Source of the DNA: Aquabacterium lacunae
GTDB taxonomy: Bacteria > Pseudomonadota > Gammaproteobacteria > Burkholderiales > Burkholderiaceae_C
Length of the DNA: 64,000 nt
Assembly: GCF_004310865.1 (NCBI RefSeq)
Contig: NZ_SIXI01000002.1
Location: 558,001-622,000, forward strand
Direction of reading: 5' to 3'
A model generated the notes under the pieces. That model was not told the DNA's origin, did not search any database, and saw only the letters and a list, made by a program, of their open reading frames with translations. A program made the position numbers and the translations under genes. Each line of letters starts with the position of its first letter. Position 1 is the stretch's first letter. Of the stretch, positions 10,327 through 22,104 are shown piece by piece.

Positions 10327-11073
10327 TCAGGCGGGGCCGTTGAGTTCGTCAGCGCGCTTCTGCGCCGCGGCCAGGTCGAGGTCACCGGTGTAGATGGCGC
10401 GACCGCAGATCACGCCCTCCACGCCCTCGTCTTCGACCGCGCACAGCGCTTCGATGTCGGCCAGGTTCGACAGACCGCCCGAGGCGATCACGGGCACGCT
10501 CAGGGCCTGGGCCAGCTTCACGGTGGCTTCGATGTTGATACCCGACAGCATGCCGTCTCGGCCGATGTCGGTGTAGATCACGCCTTCGACGCCGTAGTCT
10601 TCGAACTTCTTGGCCAGGTCGATCACTTCATGGCCCGACAGCTTGCTCCAGCCGTCGGTGGCCACCTTGCCGTCCTTGGCATCGAGGCCCACGATGATGT
10701 GGCCGCCGAAGGCACTGCAGGCGTCCTTCAGGAAGCCCGGGTTCTTCACCGCCGCGGTGCCGATGATGACGTAGCTCAGTCCGTCGTCCAAGTAGCGCTC
10801 GATGGTGTCGAGGTCACGGATGCCCCCGCCCAGCTGCACGGGGATCTCGTCGCCCACGGCCTTGATGATGGACTTGATCGCCGCCTCGTTGACCGGCTTG
10901 CCCGCGAACGCGCCATTGAGGTCCACCAGGTGAAGGCGGCGTGCACCGGCCTCCAGCCAGCGACGCGCCATGGCGGCGGGGTCTTCGCCGAAGGTGGTGG
11001 AATCGTTCATGTCGCCTTGTTTGAGGCGAACGCACTTGCCGTCTTTCAGGTCAATGGCAGGAATCAGCAGCAT
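10327..11073 (-). CDS. hisA: ProFAR isomerase HisA
   Basis: A 248-residue TIM-barrel isomerase that opens the ribose of ProFAR to give PRFAR in histidine synthesis. [17 protein letters not shown] holds the catalytic Asp, and [14 protein letters not shown] the second acidic residue. [10 protein letters not shown] and [10 protein letters not shown] are the phosphate loops. It lies 26 bases after hisH and is homologous in fold to its neighbour hisF. Confidence 0.97.
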   Translation of the reverse strand: MLLIPAIDLKDGKCVRLKQGDMNDSTTFGEDPAAMARRWLEAGARRLHLVDLNGAFAGKPVNEAAIKSIIKAVGDEIPVQLGGGIRDLDTIERYLDDGLSYVIIGTAAVKNPGFLKDACSAFGGHIIVGLDAKDGKVATDGWSKLSGHEVIDLAKKFEDYGVEGVIYTDIGRDGMLSGINIEATVKLAQALSVPVIASGGLSNLADIEALCAVEDEGVEGVICGRAIYTGDLDLAAAQKRADELNGPA

Positions 11074-11099
11074 GGCAACAGCCAGAGGGGGTCAAAAAA

Positions 11100-11786
11100 T
11101 CAGGGACGCCAGAGGAGGAAATTGCGGTACAGGGCCAAACCATGGGCCGCGCTTTTCTCGGGGTGAAACTGGGTCGCGAAAATATTATCCCGGGCCACCG
11201 CGCAGGTAAAGCGAACGCCGTAATCGGTCTCGCCCGCGCTGTGTTGGGGATTGTCCACAAGCGCATGGTAGCTGTGGACGAAGTAAAAGTAACTGTCCTG
11301 GGGAATGCCGGCCCACACGGGGTGCGGCTTGCCGCCAAAAACGCCCGGGTGCTCAGGCTGGTGCACGCGGTTCCAGCCCATCTGGGGCACCTTGTAGCGG
11401 CTGCCATCGGGCTGGGTCAGGCCGTCGAGGCGGAACTTCACCACCTTGCCAGGGAACAGGCCCAGGCCGGGCGTGTCCTGCTCTTCGGAATGGTCCAGCA
11501 GCATCTGCATGCCCACGCACACACCCATCAAGGGCTTGTGGGCGGCGGCATCCAGCACGGCACCCAGCAGGCCACCACCGTGGGCTTCGCGCAGTTCGCG
11601 CATGCAGTCGCGCATGGCGCCCTGGCCGGGCAGCACCACGCGTTCGGCCTGGTGCACCACCTCGGGGTCGTTGGTGACCACCACGTTCAGGCCCAGGCCC
11701 TCGGCGGCATGCTGCACGGCCTGAGAGACCGAGCGCAGGTTGCCCATGCCGTAGTCGATGACGGCAACGCTAGCTTGTTGGCTCAT
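11100..11786 (-). CDS. hisH: imidazole glycerol phosphate synthase subunit HisH
   Basis: A 228-residue class I glutamine amidotransferase that feeds ammonia to HisF. The N-terminus [14 protein letters not shown], the nucleophile motif [15 protein letters not shown], and the C-terminal His-Glu pair in ATQFHPEKS complete the Cys-His-Glu triad. [12 protein letters not shown] forms the oxyanion region. It lies between hisB and hisA. Confidence 0.97.
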   Translation of the reverse strand: MSQQASVAVIDYGMGNLRSVSQAVQHAAEGLGLNVVVTNDPEVVHQAERVVLPGQGAMRDCMRELREAHGGGLLGAVLDAAAHKPLMGVCVGMQMLLDHSEEQDTPGLGLFPGKVVKFRLDGLTQPDGSRYKVPQMGWNRVHQPEHPGVFGGKPHPVWAGIPQDSYFYFVHSYHALVDNPQHSAGETDYGVRFTCAVARDNIFATQFHPEKSAAHGLALYRNFLLWRP

Positions 11787-11806
11787 GGTTCAGCGCGCAG
11801 GAAAGG

Positions 11807-12433
11807 TCAGAGCGAGCCCTTGGTGGACGGGATCACGCCGGCCATGCGGGGGTCGCGCTCAAGAGCGGCACGCAGTGCACGGGCAAAGGCCTTGAAGATG
11901 GTCTCGCACTGGTGGTGGGCATTCACACCGCGCAGATTGTCGATGTGCAGGGTGACACCGGCATGGTTGACGAAGCCCTGGAAGAACTCGAACGTGAGCT
12001 GGGTGTCGAACTGGCCGATGCAACCGCTGGTGAAATGCACGTCCATGGTCAGGCCCGAACGGCCGGAAAAGTCGATCACCACGCGCGACAGGGCCTCATC
12101 GAGCGGCACGTAGGCATGGCCGTAGCGGCGGATGCCCTTCTTGTCGCCCACGGCCTTGGCCACCGCCTGGCCCAGGGTGATGCCCACGTCTTCCACCGTG
12201 TGGTGGCCGTCGATGTGCAGGTCGCCCACGGCATGGATGTCGAGGTCGATCAGCCCGTGGCGGGCGATCTGGTCGAGCATGTGGTCGAAGAAACCGATGC
12301 CGGTGTGCAGATTGGCCTGCCCGGTGCCGTCAAGGTTGACCTTGGCGGTGATCTGGGTTTCGGCGGTATGGCGGGTGACTTCGGCCACGCGGGCCTCGCA
12401 GGGGGTGCCTGCGACCGGATCGGGTGCGTTCAT
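11807..12433 (-). CDS. hisB: imidazoleglycerol-phosphate dehydratase HisB (monofunctional)
   Basis: A 208-residue enzyme that dehydrates imidazole glycerol phosphate to imidazole acetol phosphate. The two manganese-binding motifs [24 protein letters not shown] and [12 protein letters not shown] are present. It lacks the N-terminal histidinol-phosphatase domain of enterobacterial HisB, so a separate phosphatase must be encoded elsewhere. Its start overlaps the hisC stop in an ATGA junction. Confidence 0.97.
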   Translation of the reverse strand: MNAPDPVAGTPCEARVAEVTRHTAETQITAKVNLDGTGQANLHTGIGFFDHMLDQIARHGLIDLDIHAVGDLHIDGHHTVEDVGITLGQAVAKAVGDKKGIRRYGHAYVPLDEALSRVVIDFSGRSGLTMDVHFTSGCIGQFDTQLTFEFFQGFVNHAGVTLHIDNLRGVNAHHQCETIFKAFARALRAALERDPRMAGVIPSTKGSL

Positions 12434-13542
12434 GCGGCGTTGAGGGGCAAGGGTTCGCGCAGCAATTCGGCCAAGGCCGCGATCTGCGCGTCATTTTCTG
12501 CGGGGGTACCCACGGTCAGACGGACACAGTTTGCCAGCAAAGGGTGCAAGGCGGACACATTCTTGATGAGGATGCCCCGCGCCTTGAGGGCGGCAAAGGT
12601 GCCTGCGGCATCGGCCACGCGCACCAGCACCATGTTGGCCTGGCTGGGGTAGGCCTTGGCGCCGGGCATGGTAGCCAGCGCCGCCATCAGGCGTTCGCGT
12701 TCGGCCTTGATGGTCTCGGCCTGGCGGGCGAATTCGTCGGCGTGCTCCAGGGCGAACAGGGCCGCCTCGATGTTGAGCACGCTCACGTTGTAGGGCGGGC
12801 GCACCTTCTCGACCTGCTCGATCAGGTCGGCACGGCCCACCATGTAGCCCAGGCGCACACCGGCCAGGCCAAACTTGGAGAGCGTGCGCATCAGCAGCAC
12901 ATGCGGCTGGGAGGCCAGCTTGTCAAACCAAGAGCGACTGGCAAAGGGCTGGTAGGCCTCGTCGATCACGACCAGGCCCGTGCCATTGGCGGCCACGGCA
13001 TCGACCACGGCCTGCATGGCGACTTCGTCCCACAAGTTGGCCGTGGGGTTGTTCGGGTAGGCCAGGTAGGTCAGCGCCGGGCCGTGCTCACGCACGGCAG
13101 CCACCATGGCGGCAGTGTCCAGCTCGAAATCGGCCGTGAGCGGCACGCCCACGAACTTCATGCCGGTCTGCCTGGCAAAGGCTTCGTACATGACGAAACC
13201 GGGCAGCGGCGCCAGGGCCACCGCGCCTGGGCGCGCGCAGGCCACAGACAGCAGGGAGATCAGTTCGTCAGAGCCATTGCCGAGCACAAGGCCCATCTCG
13301 GCCGGGATGCGGGCGTGGGTGCGCAGGGCCTGATGCAGGTCGAACACCCGGGCGCCGGGGTAACGGTTCAAGGCCACACGGCCCAGGCGCTCCCCCAGGG
13401 CGGCTTGCAGGTGTGCAGGCAGCTCGAACGGGTTCTCCATCGCGTCGAGCTTGATGTAGCCCGCAGCGCTTTGCACCACATAGGCGTGCATGGCCAGCAC
13501 GTCAGGGCGGAAGGTGTTCAGCACAGTTGAAGGAAAACTCAT
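12430..13542 (-). CDS. hisC: histidinol-phosphate aminotransferase HisC
   Basis: A 370-residue PLP-dependent aminotransferase (fold type I) that converts imidazole acetol phosphate to histidinol phosphate. The motifs [10 protein letters not shown] and [10 protein letters not shown], the Schiff-base lysine in [15 protein letters not shown], and the C-terminal Arg (CVRLTVG) are visible. It is now the first gene of its block: the insertion of about 1.95 kb upstream separates it from hisD, so a promoter is needed within 13543-13833. Confidence 0.96.
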   Translation of the reverse strand: MSFPSTVLNTFRPDVLAMHAYVVQSAAGYIKLDAMENPFELPAHLQAALGERLGRVALNRYPGARVFDLHQALRTHARIPAEMGLVLGNGSDELISLLSVACARPGAVALAPLPGFVMYEAFARQTGMKFVGVPLTADFELDTAAMVAAVREHGPALTYLAYPNNPTANLWDEVAMQAVVDAVAANGTGLVVIDEAYQPFASRSWFDKLASQPHVLLMRTLSKFGLAGVRLGYMVGRADLIEQVEKVRPPYNVSVLNIEAALFALEHADEFARQAETIKAERERLMAALATMPGAKAYPSQANMVLVRVADAAGTFAALKARGILIKNVSALHPLLANCVRLTVGTPAENDAQIAALAELLREPLPLNAA

Positions 13543-13833
13543 TCAGAGAGCTCGGATTCCGAAAATCAGGCGCGGATTGTCTCATGCCATGCCTGAACTG
13601 CTGGGCGGCACACCGTTGCCCCCACAGGCCAAATGCCACGAGGTGAAATCCATGGGTCGCAACCGGTCACCCTGATGACATGAACAGACACTGACAGAGC
13701 AACAGTGACCATTCAAGATCAGCGCTGCCTGCTGACCAACGAACGCGCTTGACGACAACGAACAGACGGCGGGCAAGTTTGACCAACAGGCCATGCCTGC
13801 TGGCCACCATTCAACAGACTCAAGGAGCCATTC

Positions 13834-14175
13834 ATGCACAAAACCATCCGCACCCTGGCCGTGGCCGCCCTCGCCACCCTGTCGGCCTCTTCGTTCGCAC
13901 AGCTTCAAGCCGAGTACACCTGGACGGGCACCTTGGCTGGCACCACCCTGACCTATTTCCCAAGCAACGGTGCTGAGGGTGCCGAAGGTCTGTTCCTCGG
14001 CGGCACCAAGATCCCGTGCGAACTGAATACCTCGCGCAAGTCTTTCTATGTGGGCGGCAATGATGTCAGTGACGCCTACCGCGTTCTGGCAGACGCCAAG
14101 GCTCAAGGCGCCACCGTCACCATCGCCTACACGAAAGACAAGCTTCTTTGCCGAGTGGTCTCGATCACCCGCTGA
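13834..14175 (+). CDS. small secreted protein of unknown function
   Basis: A 113-residue protein with a clear Sec signal peptide, cleaved after SSFAQ or nearby (residues about 1-22), giving a mature domain of about 90 residues. The mature part has two cysteines (PCELN and LLCRV), which could form a disulfide, and several predicted beta strands (YTWTGTLAGTTLTYF, ATVTIAYT). I do not recognise a family. AAGGAG stands ten bases before the ATG, and its own terminator follows. It sits with an AraC-type gene in DNA that interrupts the histidine operon and looks less GC-rich than the flanks. Confidence 0.75.
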   Translation: MHKTIRTLAVAALATLSASSFAQLQAEYTWTGTLAGTTLTYFPSNGAEGAEGLFLGGTKIPCELNTSRKSFYVGGNDVSDAYRVLADAKAQGATVTIAYTKDKLLCRVVSITR

Positions 14176-14195
14176 TCAGATCAACAGCTCGAGAC

Positions 14196-14227
14196 AAGGC
14201 CTCGCACCCAAGGGCGCGAGGCCTTTT
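14196..14227 (+). terminator. rho-independent terminator after the small secreted protein
   Basis: AAGGCCTCGC pairs perfectly with GCGAGGCCTT across a ten-base loop and is followed by TTTT on the plus strand. It is positioned 20 bases after the stop of the secreted-protein gene and just before the convergent AraC-type gene. Confidence 0.85.
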
Positions 14228-14240
14228 CGCTACCCAAGGG

Positions 14241-15320
14241 TCATGCCGCAGGGCCTTGCGCTCGGTACGTCACGGGGCTGAGCCCCGTCCATCGGCGCAC
14301 AGCGCGGTGGAAGGAACTGAGCTCTGCGTAGCCGGCCTCGGCTGCGATCTGAGCCAAGGTGTGATTCGAATGGCGCAGCTGATCAAGCGCTCGCTCCCTG
14401 CGAACCTCTGCCACCTCTTCACGGAAACTGAGTTCACTGGCAGCGAGACGCCGCTGCAACTGCCGCAACCCGACTTGTGCATCGCCGGTCATCCGCTGGA
14501 GCCTTGGTGCCAACGAGTGCAGCGTGGGCACGAGGCCGCGGTCCAGGTCTGTGCGAATTGCCGCGCGAACAGCTCGCCGAAGGGGCTCTCGACCGGAGCG
14601 ATCCAAGTCAGCAGGCAGCACGCTGAACACCGCCACGCTCTGGCAAACAGCCTGATGAACTTCGGGGTGCGCATTCGGGTTGGCACGCACCAGCGCGTTT
14701 TCGAGGTGCCACTCCTGGTAGGCCCCTTCAGAGAAGGCCACGCGCATGCCAGCCGCGTGCAGTAAGTCAGCCACCTGGGCATCATGCGCAGCAGGCAACT
14801 GCACACGGCGTACGCGTTGATCCACGCCGCCCACGGCCTCAAGCAAAGACTGGCGACAGCCACACACAAACAGCCAGAACGCCAGCCCCTCCCCCTCATC
14901 CGGCCCCAAGGCAGTGACCGCCCACTCTTCTGATGGCTGCGTGGAGGAAGGCGCATGCGCCATGAACCTCAGCCCACAGGGCGTGAGTGATTGCACGCGC
15001 TGGTCGAGCTGAATGGCAGCCAGGGCATGAGGTGCCGTCATGAGACCGTACCCCACCGCCCCCCACTGCGCAAGGCCCAAGCTTCGGGCGAGCGCCCAGA
15101 CGGCCGGCAGGCCTGAGGTCGTTCGTTGAAAAGCAGACAGCAAGGCGCTGAGGTTGTAGGCCCTGCCTGCTGGCGCGTGCTGGCTCTGCAGCCAGCCGTT
15201 GGCCTCTTGTTCGACTGAAGCCCACGGGCGCCCATGCAACAGCAAGTGTTGCCGGATCTGTCGGATGACCGCAAACACGAAGCCACTCTCCGGCGGCACA
15301 AAGCTCGTCGTGAGACTCAA
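14241..15320 (-). CDS. AraC-family transcriptional regulator
   Basis: A 359-residue regulator with an N-terminal ligand-sensing domain of the arabinose-binding-like type (about residues 25-215) and a C-terminal AraC/XylS double helix-turn-helix (about 255-355, HTLAQIAAEAGYAELSSFHRAVRRWTG). Length and layout resemble OruR/ArgR-like members. The target is unknown; the neighbouring secreted-protein gene is a candidate. It is encoded in the same direction as the his genes but is not part of that pathway. Confidence 0.85.
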   Translation of the reverse strand: MSLTTSFVPPESGFVFAVIRQIRQHLLLHGRPWASVEQEANGWLQSQHAPAGRAYNLSALLSAFQRTTSGLPAVWALARSLGLAQWGAVGYGLMTAPHALAAIQLDQRVQSLTPCGLRFMAHAPSSTQPSEEWAVTALGPDEGEGLAFWLFVCGCRQSLLEAVGGVDQRVRRVQLPAAHDAQVADLLHAAGMRVAFSEGAYQEWHLENALVRANPNAHPEVHQAVCQSVAVFSVLPADLDRSGREPLRRAVRAAIRTDLDRGLVPTLHSLAPRLQRMTGDAQVGLRQLQRRLAASELSFREEVAEVRRERALDQLRHSNHTLAQIAAEAGYAELSSFHRAVRRWTGLSPVTYRAQGPAA

Positions 15321-15497
15321 GACATTCCCCCCTTGAATGACCGAATGTCAGGTCATGAATCACTGCACCGCGGTGTCCACCTCGTGAGCGGGTGGGCTGC
15401 CGGAGCTTTCTGATTCTAGGGAAGCCTTGTCAGAGCGGGCGAGTCGCTCAGCGACTGTTTACCGTGTGTTTCACTTGTGTGGGGAACACGCCGAAAC

Positions 15498-16817
15498 TCA
15501 GCGCTTGAGCCGGAACTCGGCCGCCTGGGCGTGCGCCTGCAGGCCTTCGCCGTAGGCCAGCACGGCCGCGGTCTTGCCCAGCACCTGGGCGCCCGCTTCG
15601 CTGACCTCGATCAGGCTGCTGCGCTTCTGGAAGTCGTACACGCCCAGCGGCGAGCTGAAACGGGCCGTGCCCGAGGTGGGCAGCACGTGGTTGGGGCCGG
15701 CGCAGTAGTCGCCCAGGCTTTCGCTGGTGTAGGCGCCCAGGAAGATGGCGCCGGCGTGCTTGAGCAGGGGCTCCCAACGGTGCGGGTCGTTGCTCGACAC
15801 TTCCAGGTGCTCGGGGGCGATGCGGTTGCTGATGTCGCAGGCTTCTTCCATGCTGCGGGTCAGGATCAGCGCACCGCGCCCTTCCAGCGAGGCGCGGATG
15901 ATCTCGGCGCGGGGCATGGTGGGCAGCAGGCGGTCGATCTCGGCCTGCACCTTCGCGATGTAGGCCGCGTCGGGGCACAGCAAAATGCTTTGCGCCAGTT
16001 CGTCGTGTTCGGCCTGGCTGAACAGGTCCATGGCCACCCAGTCGGGCGGCGTGGAGCCATCGGCCAGCACCAGGATCTCGCTGGGGCCGGCGATCATGTC
16101 GATGCCCACGGTGCCGAACACATGCTTCTTGGCGCTGGCCACGTAGGCGTTGCCGGGGCCGGTGATCTTGTCGACTTTGGGCACGGTGGCGGTGCCATAA
16201 GCCAGTGCGGCCACGGCCTGTGCGCCGCCAATCGTGAAGGCGCGGGTGACACCGGCCACGTAGGCAGCGGCCAGCACCAGCGGGTTCTTCTCGCCGCGGG
16301 GGGTGGGCACGACCATGATGATCTCGCCCACACCGGCCACATGGGCAGGGATGGCGTTCATCAGCACCGACGAGGGGTAGGCGGCCTTGCCACCGGGCAC
16401 ATAGATGCCCACGCGGTCGAGCGGCGTGACCTTCTGGCCCAGCAGGGTGCCGTCTTCGTCACGGTACTGCCAGCTCAGGCCACAGGCCTCTTTCTGGCGT
16501 TCGTGGTAACTGCGCACCCGTCGCGCGGCGCTTTCCAGGGCTTCACGCTGCACGGCCGGCAGGCTGTCGAAGGCGGCCTTGAGTTCGGCCTGCCCCATTT
16601 CCAGCGCGGCCATGGTGTCGGCCTGCACGTGGTCAAAACGGCCCGTGTACTCCAGCACGGCGGCATCACCGCGCAGGCGCACGTCGGCCAGGATGGCACC
16701 CACACGGTCTTCGATGGCCGAATCCGTCTCGGCCGACCAGTGCAGCACCTGCTGGAAGGCGGCTTCGAAGTCAGGCTGGGTGGTGGCGAGGGTGCGGATC
16801 TGGACAGTCATGGGCAC
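15498..16817 (-). CDS. hisD: histidinol dehydrogenase HisD
   Basis: A 439-residue zinc enzyme that oxidises histidinol to histidine in two NAD-dependent steps. The signature region around [13 protein letters not shown] and the zinc/catalytic residues in [14 protein letters not shown] and PEHLEV are all present, as is [10 protein letters not shown]. It follows hisG by about 60 bases. Downstream, where hisC would normally start, lies the inserted AraC block. Confidence 0.97.
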   Translation of the reverse strand: MPMTVQIRTLATTQPDFEAAFQQVLHWSAETDSAIEDRVGAILADVRLRGDAAVLEYTGRFDHVQADTMAALEMGQAELKAAFDSLPAVQREALESAARRVRSYHERQKEACGLSWQYRDEDGTLLGQKVTPLDRVGIYVPGGKAAYPSSVLMNAIPAHVAGVGEIIMVVPTPRGEKNPLVLAAAYVAGVTRAFTIGGAQAVAALAYGTATVPKVDKITGPGNAYVASAKKHVFGTVGIDMIAGPSEILVLADGSTPPDWVAMDLFSQAEHDELAQSILLCPDAAYIAKVQAEIDRLLPTMPRAEIIRASLEGRGALILTRSMEEACDISNRIAPEHLEVSSNDPHRWEPLLKHAGAIFLGAYTSESLGDYCAGPNHVLPTSGTARFSSPLGVYDFQKRSSLIEVSEAGAQVLGKTAAVLAYGEGLQAHAQAAEFRLKR

Positions 16818-16878
16818 AAGGATCGCAGAAAACAGGCAGGCACGTGGCGCGTGGGGTCAGCCCCGGCTCAAAGGGCCA

Positions 16879-17517
16879 TCAGGCCGGGATGGCGGTCTGG
16901 AAGGCCTCGATCATGGCGCGCAGCGGCTCGCGCTTGAGCTTGAGCGCGGCCTGGTTGACCACCAGGCGCGAGCTGATGTCCATGATGTGCTCGACCTCGA
17001 CCAGCTTGTTGGCCTTGAGCGTGCTGCCGGTGGACACCAGGTCGACAATGGCGTCGGCCAGGCCGGTCAAGGGGGCCAGCTCCATCGAGCCATACAGCTT
17101 GATCAGGTCGACGTGCACGCCCTTGTCGGCGAAGTGCTGGCGCGCAATGGTGGTGTACTTGGTGGCCACGCGGATGCGCGAGCCCTGGCGCACGGCGGCT
17201 TCGTAATCGAAGTCATGGCGCACGGCCACGCTCATGCGGCACTTGGCGATGTTCAGGTCCAGCGGCTGGTACAGGTTGTCGCCACCATGCTCGATCAGCA
17301 CGTCTTTGCCCGCCACGCCCAGGTCGGCACCGCCATGTTCCACGTAGGTGGGCACGTCGGTGGCGCGCACCAGCACCACACGCACGTCGTCGCGGTTGGT
17401 CGGCAGGATCAGCTTGCGCGACTTTTCGGGGTCTTCCAGCACCTCGATGCCAGCGGCAGCCAGCAGCGGCAGGGTCTCTTCGAAGATGCGGCCTTTGGAC
17501 AGGGCAAGAGTGATCAT
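16879..17517 (-). CDS. hisG: ATP phosphoribosyltransferase HisG, short form
   Basis: A 212-residue enzyme that joins ATP and PRPP, the first and feedback-controlled step of histidine synthesis. It is the short form, lacking the C-terminal regulatory domain, and this form works only with the HisZ regulatory subunit, which is not encoded in this window. The motif [13 protein letters not shown] is the PRPP-binding loop. It starts five bases after the murA stop, so the two genes are cotranscribed. Confidence 0.96.
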   Translation of the reverse strand: MITLALSKGRIFEETLPLLAAAGIEVLEDPEKSRKLILPTNRDDVRVVLVRATDVPTYVEHGGADLGVAGKDVLIEHGGDNLYQPLDLNIAKCRMSVAVRHDFDYEAAVRQGSRIRVATKYTTIARQHFADKGVHVDLIKLYGSMELAPLTGLADAIVDLVSTGSTLKANKLVEVEHIMDISSRLVVNQAALKLKREPLRAMIEAFQTAIPA

Positions 17518-17522
17518 GGGGT

Positions 17523-19174
<1,652 letters not shown>

Positions 19175-19230
19175 GGGGGCTGATTCTTTCGAGATATGAA
19201 ATGCGCAGGCGCCGTCGGGGCGCTGTGCGG

Positions 19231-20004
19231 TCAATGCCGGATTTTGTACCCGATGCGCAGGAGGTGCAGGGCCAGGGCCGAAACGGCCAGGGTGGCGCCG
19301 CCCACCACCGCCAGCGACAGCCAGGGCGAAACATCGCTCACGCCGAAGAAGCCGCGCCGGAACCCATCGATCAGGTAGAAGAAGGGGTTGAGGTGCGACA
19401 GGCCCTGCCAGAAGGCCGGCAGCGAGTGCACCGAATAGAACACGCCCGACAAAAAGGTCATGGGCATGATGATGAAGTTCTGGAAAGCCGCCATCTGGTC
19501 GAACTTCTCGGCCCACAGGCCGGCAATCAGGCCCAGGGCGCCCAGCAGGGTGCCACCCAGCACGGCAAACACGACGGCCCACACCGGCTCGGCCAGCCCG
19601 GGTGGCGCGAACCAGGCGGTGACGGCGAACACGCCCAGGCCCACGGCCAGGCCGCGCACCAGCGAGGCGCCCACATAGGCCAGGAACCAGGCGCGGTGCG
19701 ACAGCGGGGTCAGCAGCACAAACACCAGGTTGCCCGTGATCTTGCTCTGGATGAGCGAGGACGAGCTGTTGGCGAACGCGTTCTGCAGCAGGCTCATCAT
19801 GACCAGGCCCGGGATCAGGAAGCGCGTGTAGCCCACGCCTTCGAACACCTCGACATGGTCCTGCAGCACATGGCCGAAGATCAGCAGGTACAGCACGGCC
19901 GTGAGCACAGGCGCCCCCACGGTCTGGAAACTGACCTTCCAGAAACGCAGCACTTCCTTGCGAAACAGGGGCATGGTGCCCGAAAAGCTGTTGGCGAGGT
20001 TCAT
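19231..20004 (-). CDS. ABC-2 type transporter permease
   Basis: A 257-residue inner-membrane permease with six predicted hydrophobic segments and the ABC-2 signature around the fifth (NPFFYLIDGFRRGFFG). It resembles YadH. The partner is the ATPase gene immediately upstream, whose stop overlaps this start in an ATGA junction. The substrate is unknown. The location upstream of bolA and murA is conserved in many betaproteobacteria. Confidence 0.9.
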   Translation of the reverse strand: MNLANSFSGTMPLFRKEVLRFWKVSFQTVGAPVLTAVLYLLIFGHVLQDHVEVFEGVGYTRFLIPGLVMMSLLQNAFANSSSSLIQSKITGNLVFVLLTPLSHRAWFLAYVGASLVRGLAVGLGVFAVTAWFAPPGLAEPVWAVVFAVLGGTLLGALGLIAGLWAEKFDQMAAFQNFIIMPMTFLSGVFYSVHSLPAFWQGLSHLNPFFYLIDGFRRGFFGVSDVSPWLSLAVVGGATLAVSALALHLLRIGYKIRH

Positions 20005-20909
20005 GCGCTCTTCCCCTGCATGATGTTCAAGAAGACGTCTTCCAGGTCGGCCCGGCCGATTTCCAGGTCTTCCACGCGGCAGCCAGCTTCACGCAAGGTG
20101 GCCAGCAGGCGCTCGATGTGGTGGGCGTCTTGCGCAGGCAGTTGCACCACGCGGCCGGTGATGCGGGCCTGAGCCGCCAGGGCGGCCGGCAGGGCGTCGT
20201 CGGTCTTGAAGCGCAGCATGGCGTGGGCCGTGCCGGCCAGCAGCGCCGAGGTGGTGTCCAGCGCCACCAGCTGCCCCTGCTTGATCATGCCGATGCGGTG
20301 GCACAGGGCCTCGGCCTCTTCCAGGTAATGCGTGGTCAGCAGCACGGTGTGGCCTTCGCGGTTGAGCCGCGCGATGAACTGCCACAGCGTCTGGCGCAGC
20401 TCCACGTCGACGCCGGCCGTGGGCTCGTCGAGAACGATCACGGGCGGTTTGTGCACCAGGGCCTGGGCCACCAGCACCCGGCGCTTCATGCCGCCCGAGA
20501 GCTGGCGCATGTTGGCCTCGGCCTTGTCGCTCAGGCCCAGGTTGGCCAGCAACTCGTCGATCCAGTCGTCGTTGCGGCGAATGCCGAAGTAGCCGCTCTG
20601 ATTGCGCAGGGTTTCGCGCACCGAGAAAAACGGGTCGAACACCAGCTCCTGCGGCACCACGCCCAGGCTGCGGCGGGCGGCCTGGTAATCACGGCGCACG
20701 TCGTGGCCCTGCACCAGCACCTGTCCGCCGCTGGCGCGGGCCAGCCCCGCCAGGATGCTGATGAGGGTGGTCTTGCCGGCCCCGTTGGGGCCCAGCAGGC
20801 CAAAGAATTCGCCAGGCGCGATGTCGAAACTGACGCCCTGCAGGGCTTTCACGTCGCGACCCGGGGCCTGGTAGGTCTTGGTGACGTTCTGGAAGGAGAT
20901 GGCATTCAT
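20001..20909 (-). CDS. ABC transporter ATP-binding protein
   Basis: A 302-residue ATPase resembling YadG. Walker A is LLGPNGAGKTTLI, the signature is LSGGMKRRVLVAQAL, Walker B is VIVLDEPTAGVD and the switch His is in LTTHYLEEAE. The last 70 residues form a C-terminal extension typical of ABC-2 exporters. The start at 20909 gives the family N-terminus (MNAISFQNVTKTY). It is divergent from a TetR gene with only 40 bases between. Confidence 0.92.
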   Translation of the reverse strand: MNAISFQNVTKTYQAPGRDVKALQGVSFDIAPGEFFGLLGPNGAGKTTLISILAGLARASGGQVLVQGHDVRRDYQAARRSLGVVPQELVFDPFFSVRETLRNQSGYFGIRRNDDWIDELLANLGLSDKAEANMRQLSGGMKRRVLVAQALVHKPPVIVLDEPTAGVDVELRQTLWQFIARLNREGHTVLLTTHYLEEAEALCHRIGMIKQGQLVALDTTSALLAGTAHAMLRFKTDDALPAALAAQARITGRVVQLPAQDAHHIERLLATLREAGCRVEDLEIGRADLEDVFLNIMQGKSA

Positions 20910-20949
20910 GTGAGGCGACAATTGTAGGAAGTGACCGGCCCTTTCGCCC

Positions 20950-21687
20950 ATGCCTGCCAAAAAGCCCCGCCGAACCAGTGAGCGCATCCTCGATGTGACG
21001 CTGGCCATGTTCAACCGATTCGGTGAGCCCAACGTCTCGACCAGCCAGCTGTGCGCCGAGCTGGGCATCAGCCCGGGCAACCTGTTCTACCACCACCCCA
21101 CGCGCGATGCCTTGATCGAGGGCCTGTTCGAGCGCTACCGGCAGCAGGTGGAACAGGTGCTGCGGAACGACACCCTCGGCCCAACGGGCGGCACTGCGCC
21201 CCCCCTGCTCAACACCGAGGCGGGCTTCAGCCCTGCCTTGGTCCGCCTGGCCGACGCCTGTCGCGGCGTGGCACAGGCGGCCTGGGGGCACCGGTTCCTG
21301 TTCCGCGACCTCAATGACCTGGTCGCCCGACAACGTGTGCTGGAAGATGAACTGCCCGGCTTGCTCCGGCGGCAAGCCGCCTGGCTGCAGGGGCAGGTTC
21401 AAGCCCTGGCGTGGGACAGCGCATCGCCCACCGATGCCCAGTTGCGGCTGTGGATGGGCCCGATGCTGGCCTCGCTGACCCACTGCATGGGACTGGACGG
21501 TGCGCTCGACCCCCGAGAACGTTTGCGGCCGACCGACGCGCAGGCCGTGGAGCGGGCCGTGTGGCGCGCCCTGGGGTTGTTGCTGAGTGCCCTGCCGCCA
21601 ACGGAACAGCAAACCCTGCAGCAACACCTCAGCCGGGGGGAGGCCCTCGGCCCCGACCCATGGTGGCTTGCGAGCGACGGGGGTTAA
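20950..21687 (+). CDS. TetR-family transcriptional regulator
   Basis: A 245-residue regulator with an N-terminal helix-turn-helix (residues about 10-55, ISPGNLFYHHPTRDALI) and a C-terminal ligand domain of the type found in proteobacterial TetR proteins near lipid genes. It is divergent from the ABC exporter, and its stop lies about 50 bases before an acyl-CoA-binding protein gene. Control of either neighbour is possible but not shown by any clear operator. Confidence 0.85.
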   Translation: MPAKKPRRTSERILDVTLAMFNRFGEPNVSTSQLCAELGISPGNLFYHHPTRDALIEGLFERYRQQVEQVLRNDTLGPTGGTAPPLLNTEAGFSPALVRLADACRGVAQAAWGHRFLFRDLNDLVARQRVLEDELPGLLRRQAAWLQGQVQALAWDSASPTDAQLRLWMGPMLASLTHCMGLDGALDPRERLRPTDAQAVERAVWRALGLLLSALPPTEQQTLQQHLSRGEALGPDPWWLASDGG

Positions 21688-21735
21688 GATGCCCTCCGTT
21701 TTCGAAACCCTCACTGAGACCGTAGGAGCCCTCCC

Positions 21736-22005
21736 ATGTCCGACCTGCAAGCCCGCTTCGAGCAAGCCCTGGCCGACTCCAAGCTGCTGCCCGCCAAGCC
21801 CGACAACGACACCCTGCTGAAGATCTACTCGCTGTTCAAGCAAGGCAGCGTGGGCGATGTGCAGGGCGACCGCCCTGGCATGATGGATTTCGTGGGCCGC
21901 GCCAAGTACGACGCCTGGGCCGGCCTGAAAGGCAAGACCAAGGAAGCCGCCCAGCAGGCCTACATCGACCTGATCGAATCGCTGAAGACCTCGCTCAAGA
22001 AATGA
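21736..22005 (+). CDS. acyl-CoA-binding protein
   Basis: An 89-residue four-helix ACBP. The conserved ligand-binding stretch reads YSLFKQGSVGD, then RPGMMDFVGRAKYDAW with the Tyr, Lys and Trp residues that hold the CoA part. It binds medium- and long-chain acyl-CoA in the cytoplasm. The gene has a good ribosome site (AGGAGCC) and is followed by a strong terminator. Confidence 0.93.
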   Translation: MSDLQARFEQALADSKLLPAKPDNDTLLKIYSLFKQGSVGDVQGDRPGMMDFVGRAKYDAWAGLKGKTKEAAQQAYIDLIESLKTSLKK

Positions 22006-22042
22006 GCCTGCGTGGGGGTGACCCCCCCGCCTGCACCAGGAC

Positions 22043-22068
22043 AAAGGGCACCCGAGGGTGCCCTTTTT
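22043..22068 (+). terminator. rho-independent terminator after the acyl-CoA-binding protein
   Basis: AAAGGGCACCC and GGGTGCCCTTT form an eleven-pair stem around a two-base centre (a slightly larger loop in practice), followed by two more T. It lies between convergent genes and may serve both strands, although the T run is better on the plus strand. Confidence 0.88.
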
Positions 22069-22104
22069 GCTGCCCCGCGGCGGGGCGTGACACCCAACAA
22101 GGGT

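Noticed and set aside
9601-11166. Long plus-strand open frame opposite hisF and hisA
   Set aside because: It is exactly antisense to two confidently identified genes, is rich in His, Gly and Val, and has no family features; such frames are expected opposite GC-rich genes.
15477-16937. Plus-strand open frame opposite hisD
   Set aside because: Complete antisense overlap with a confidently identified gene and no own ribosome site or motifs.
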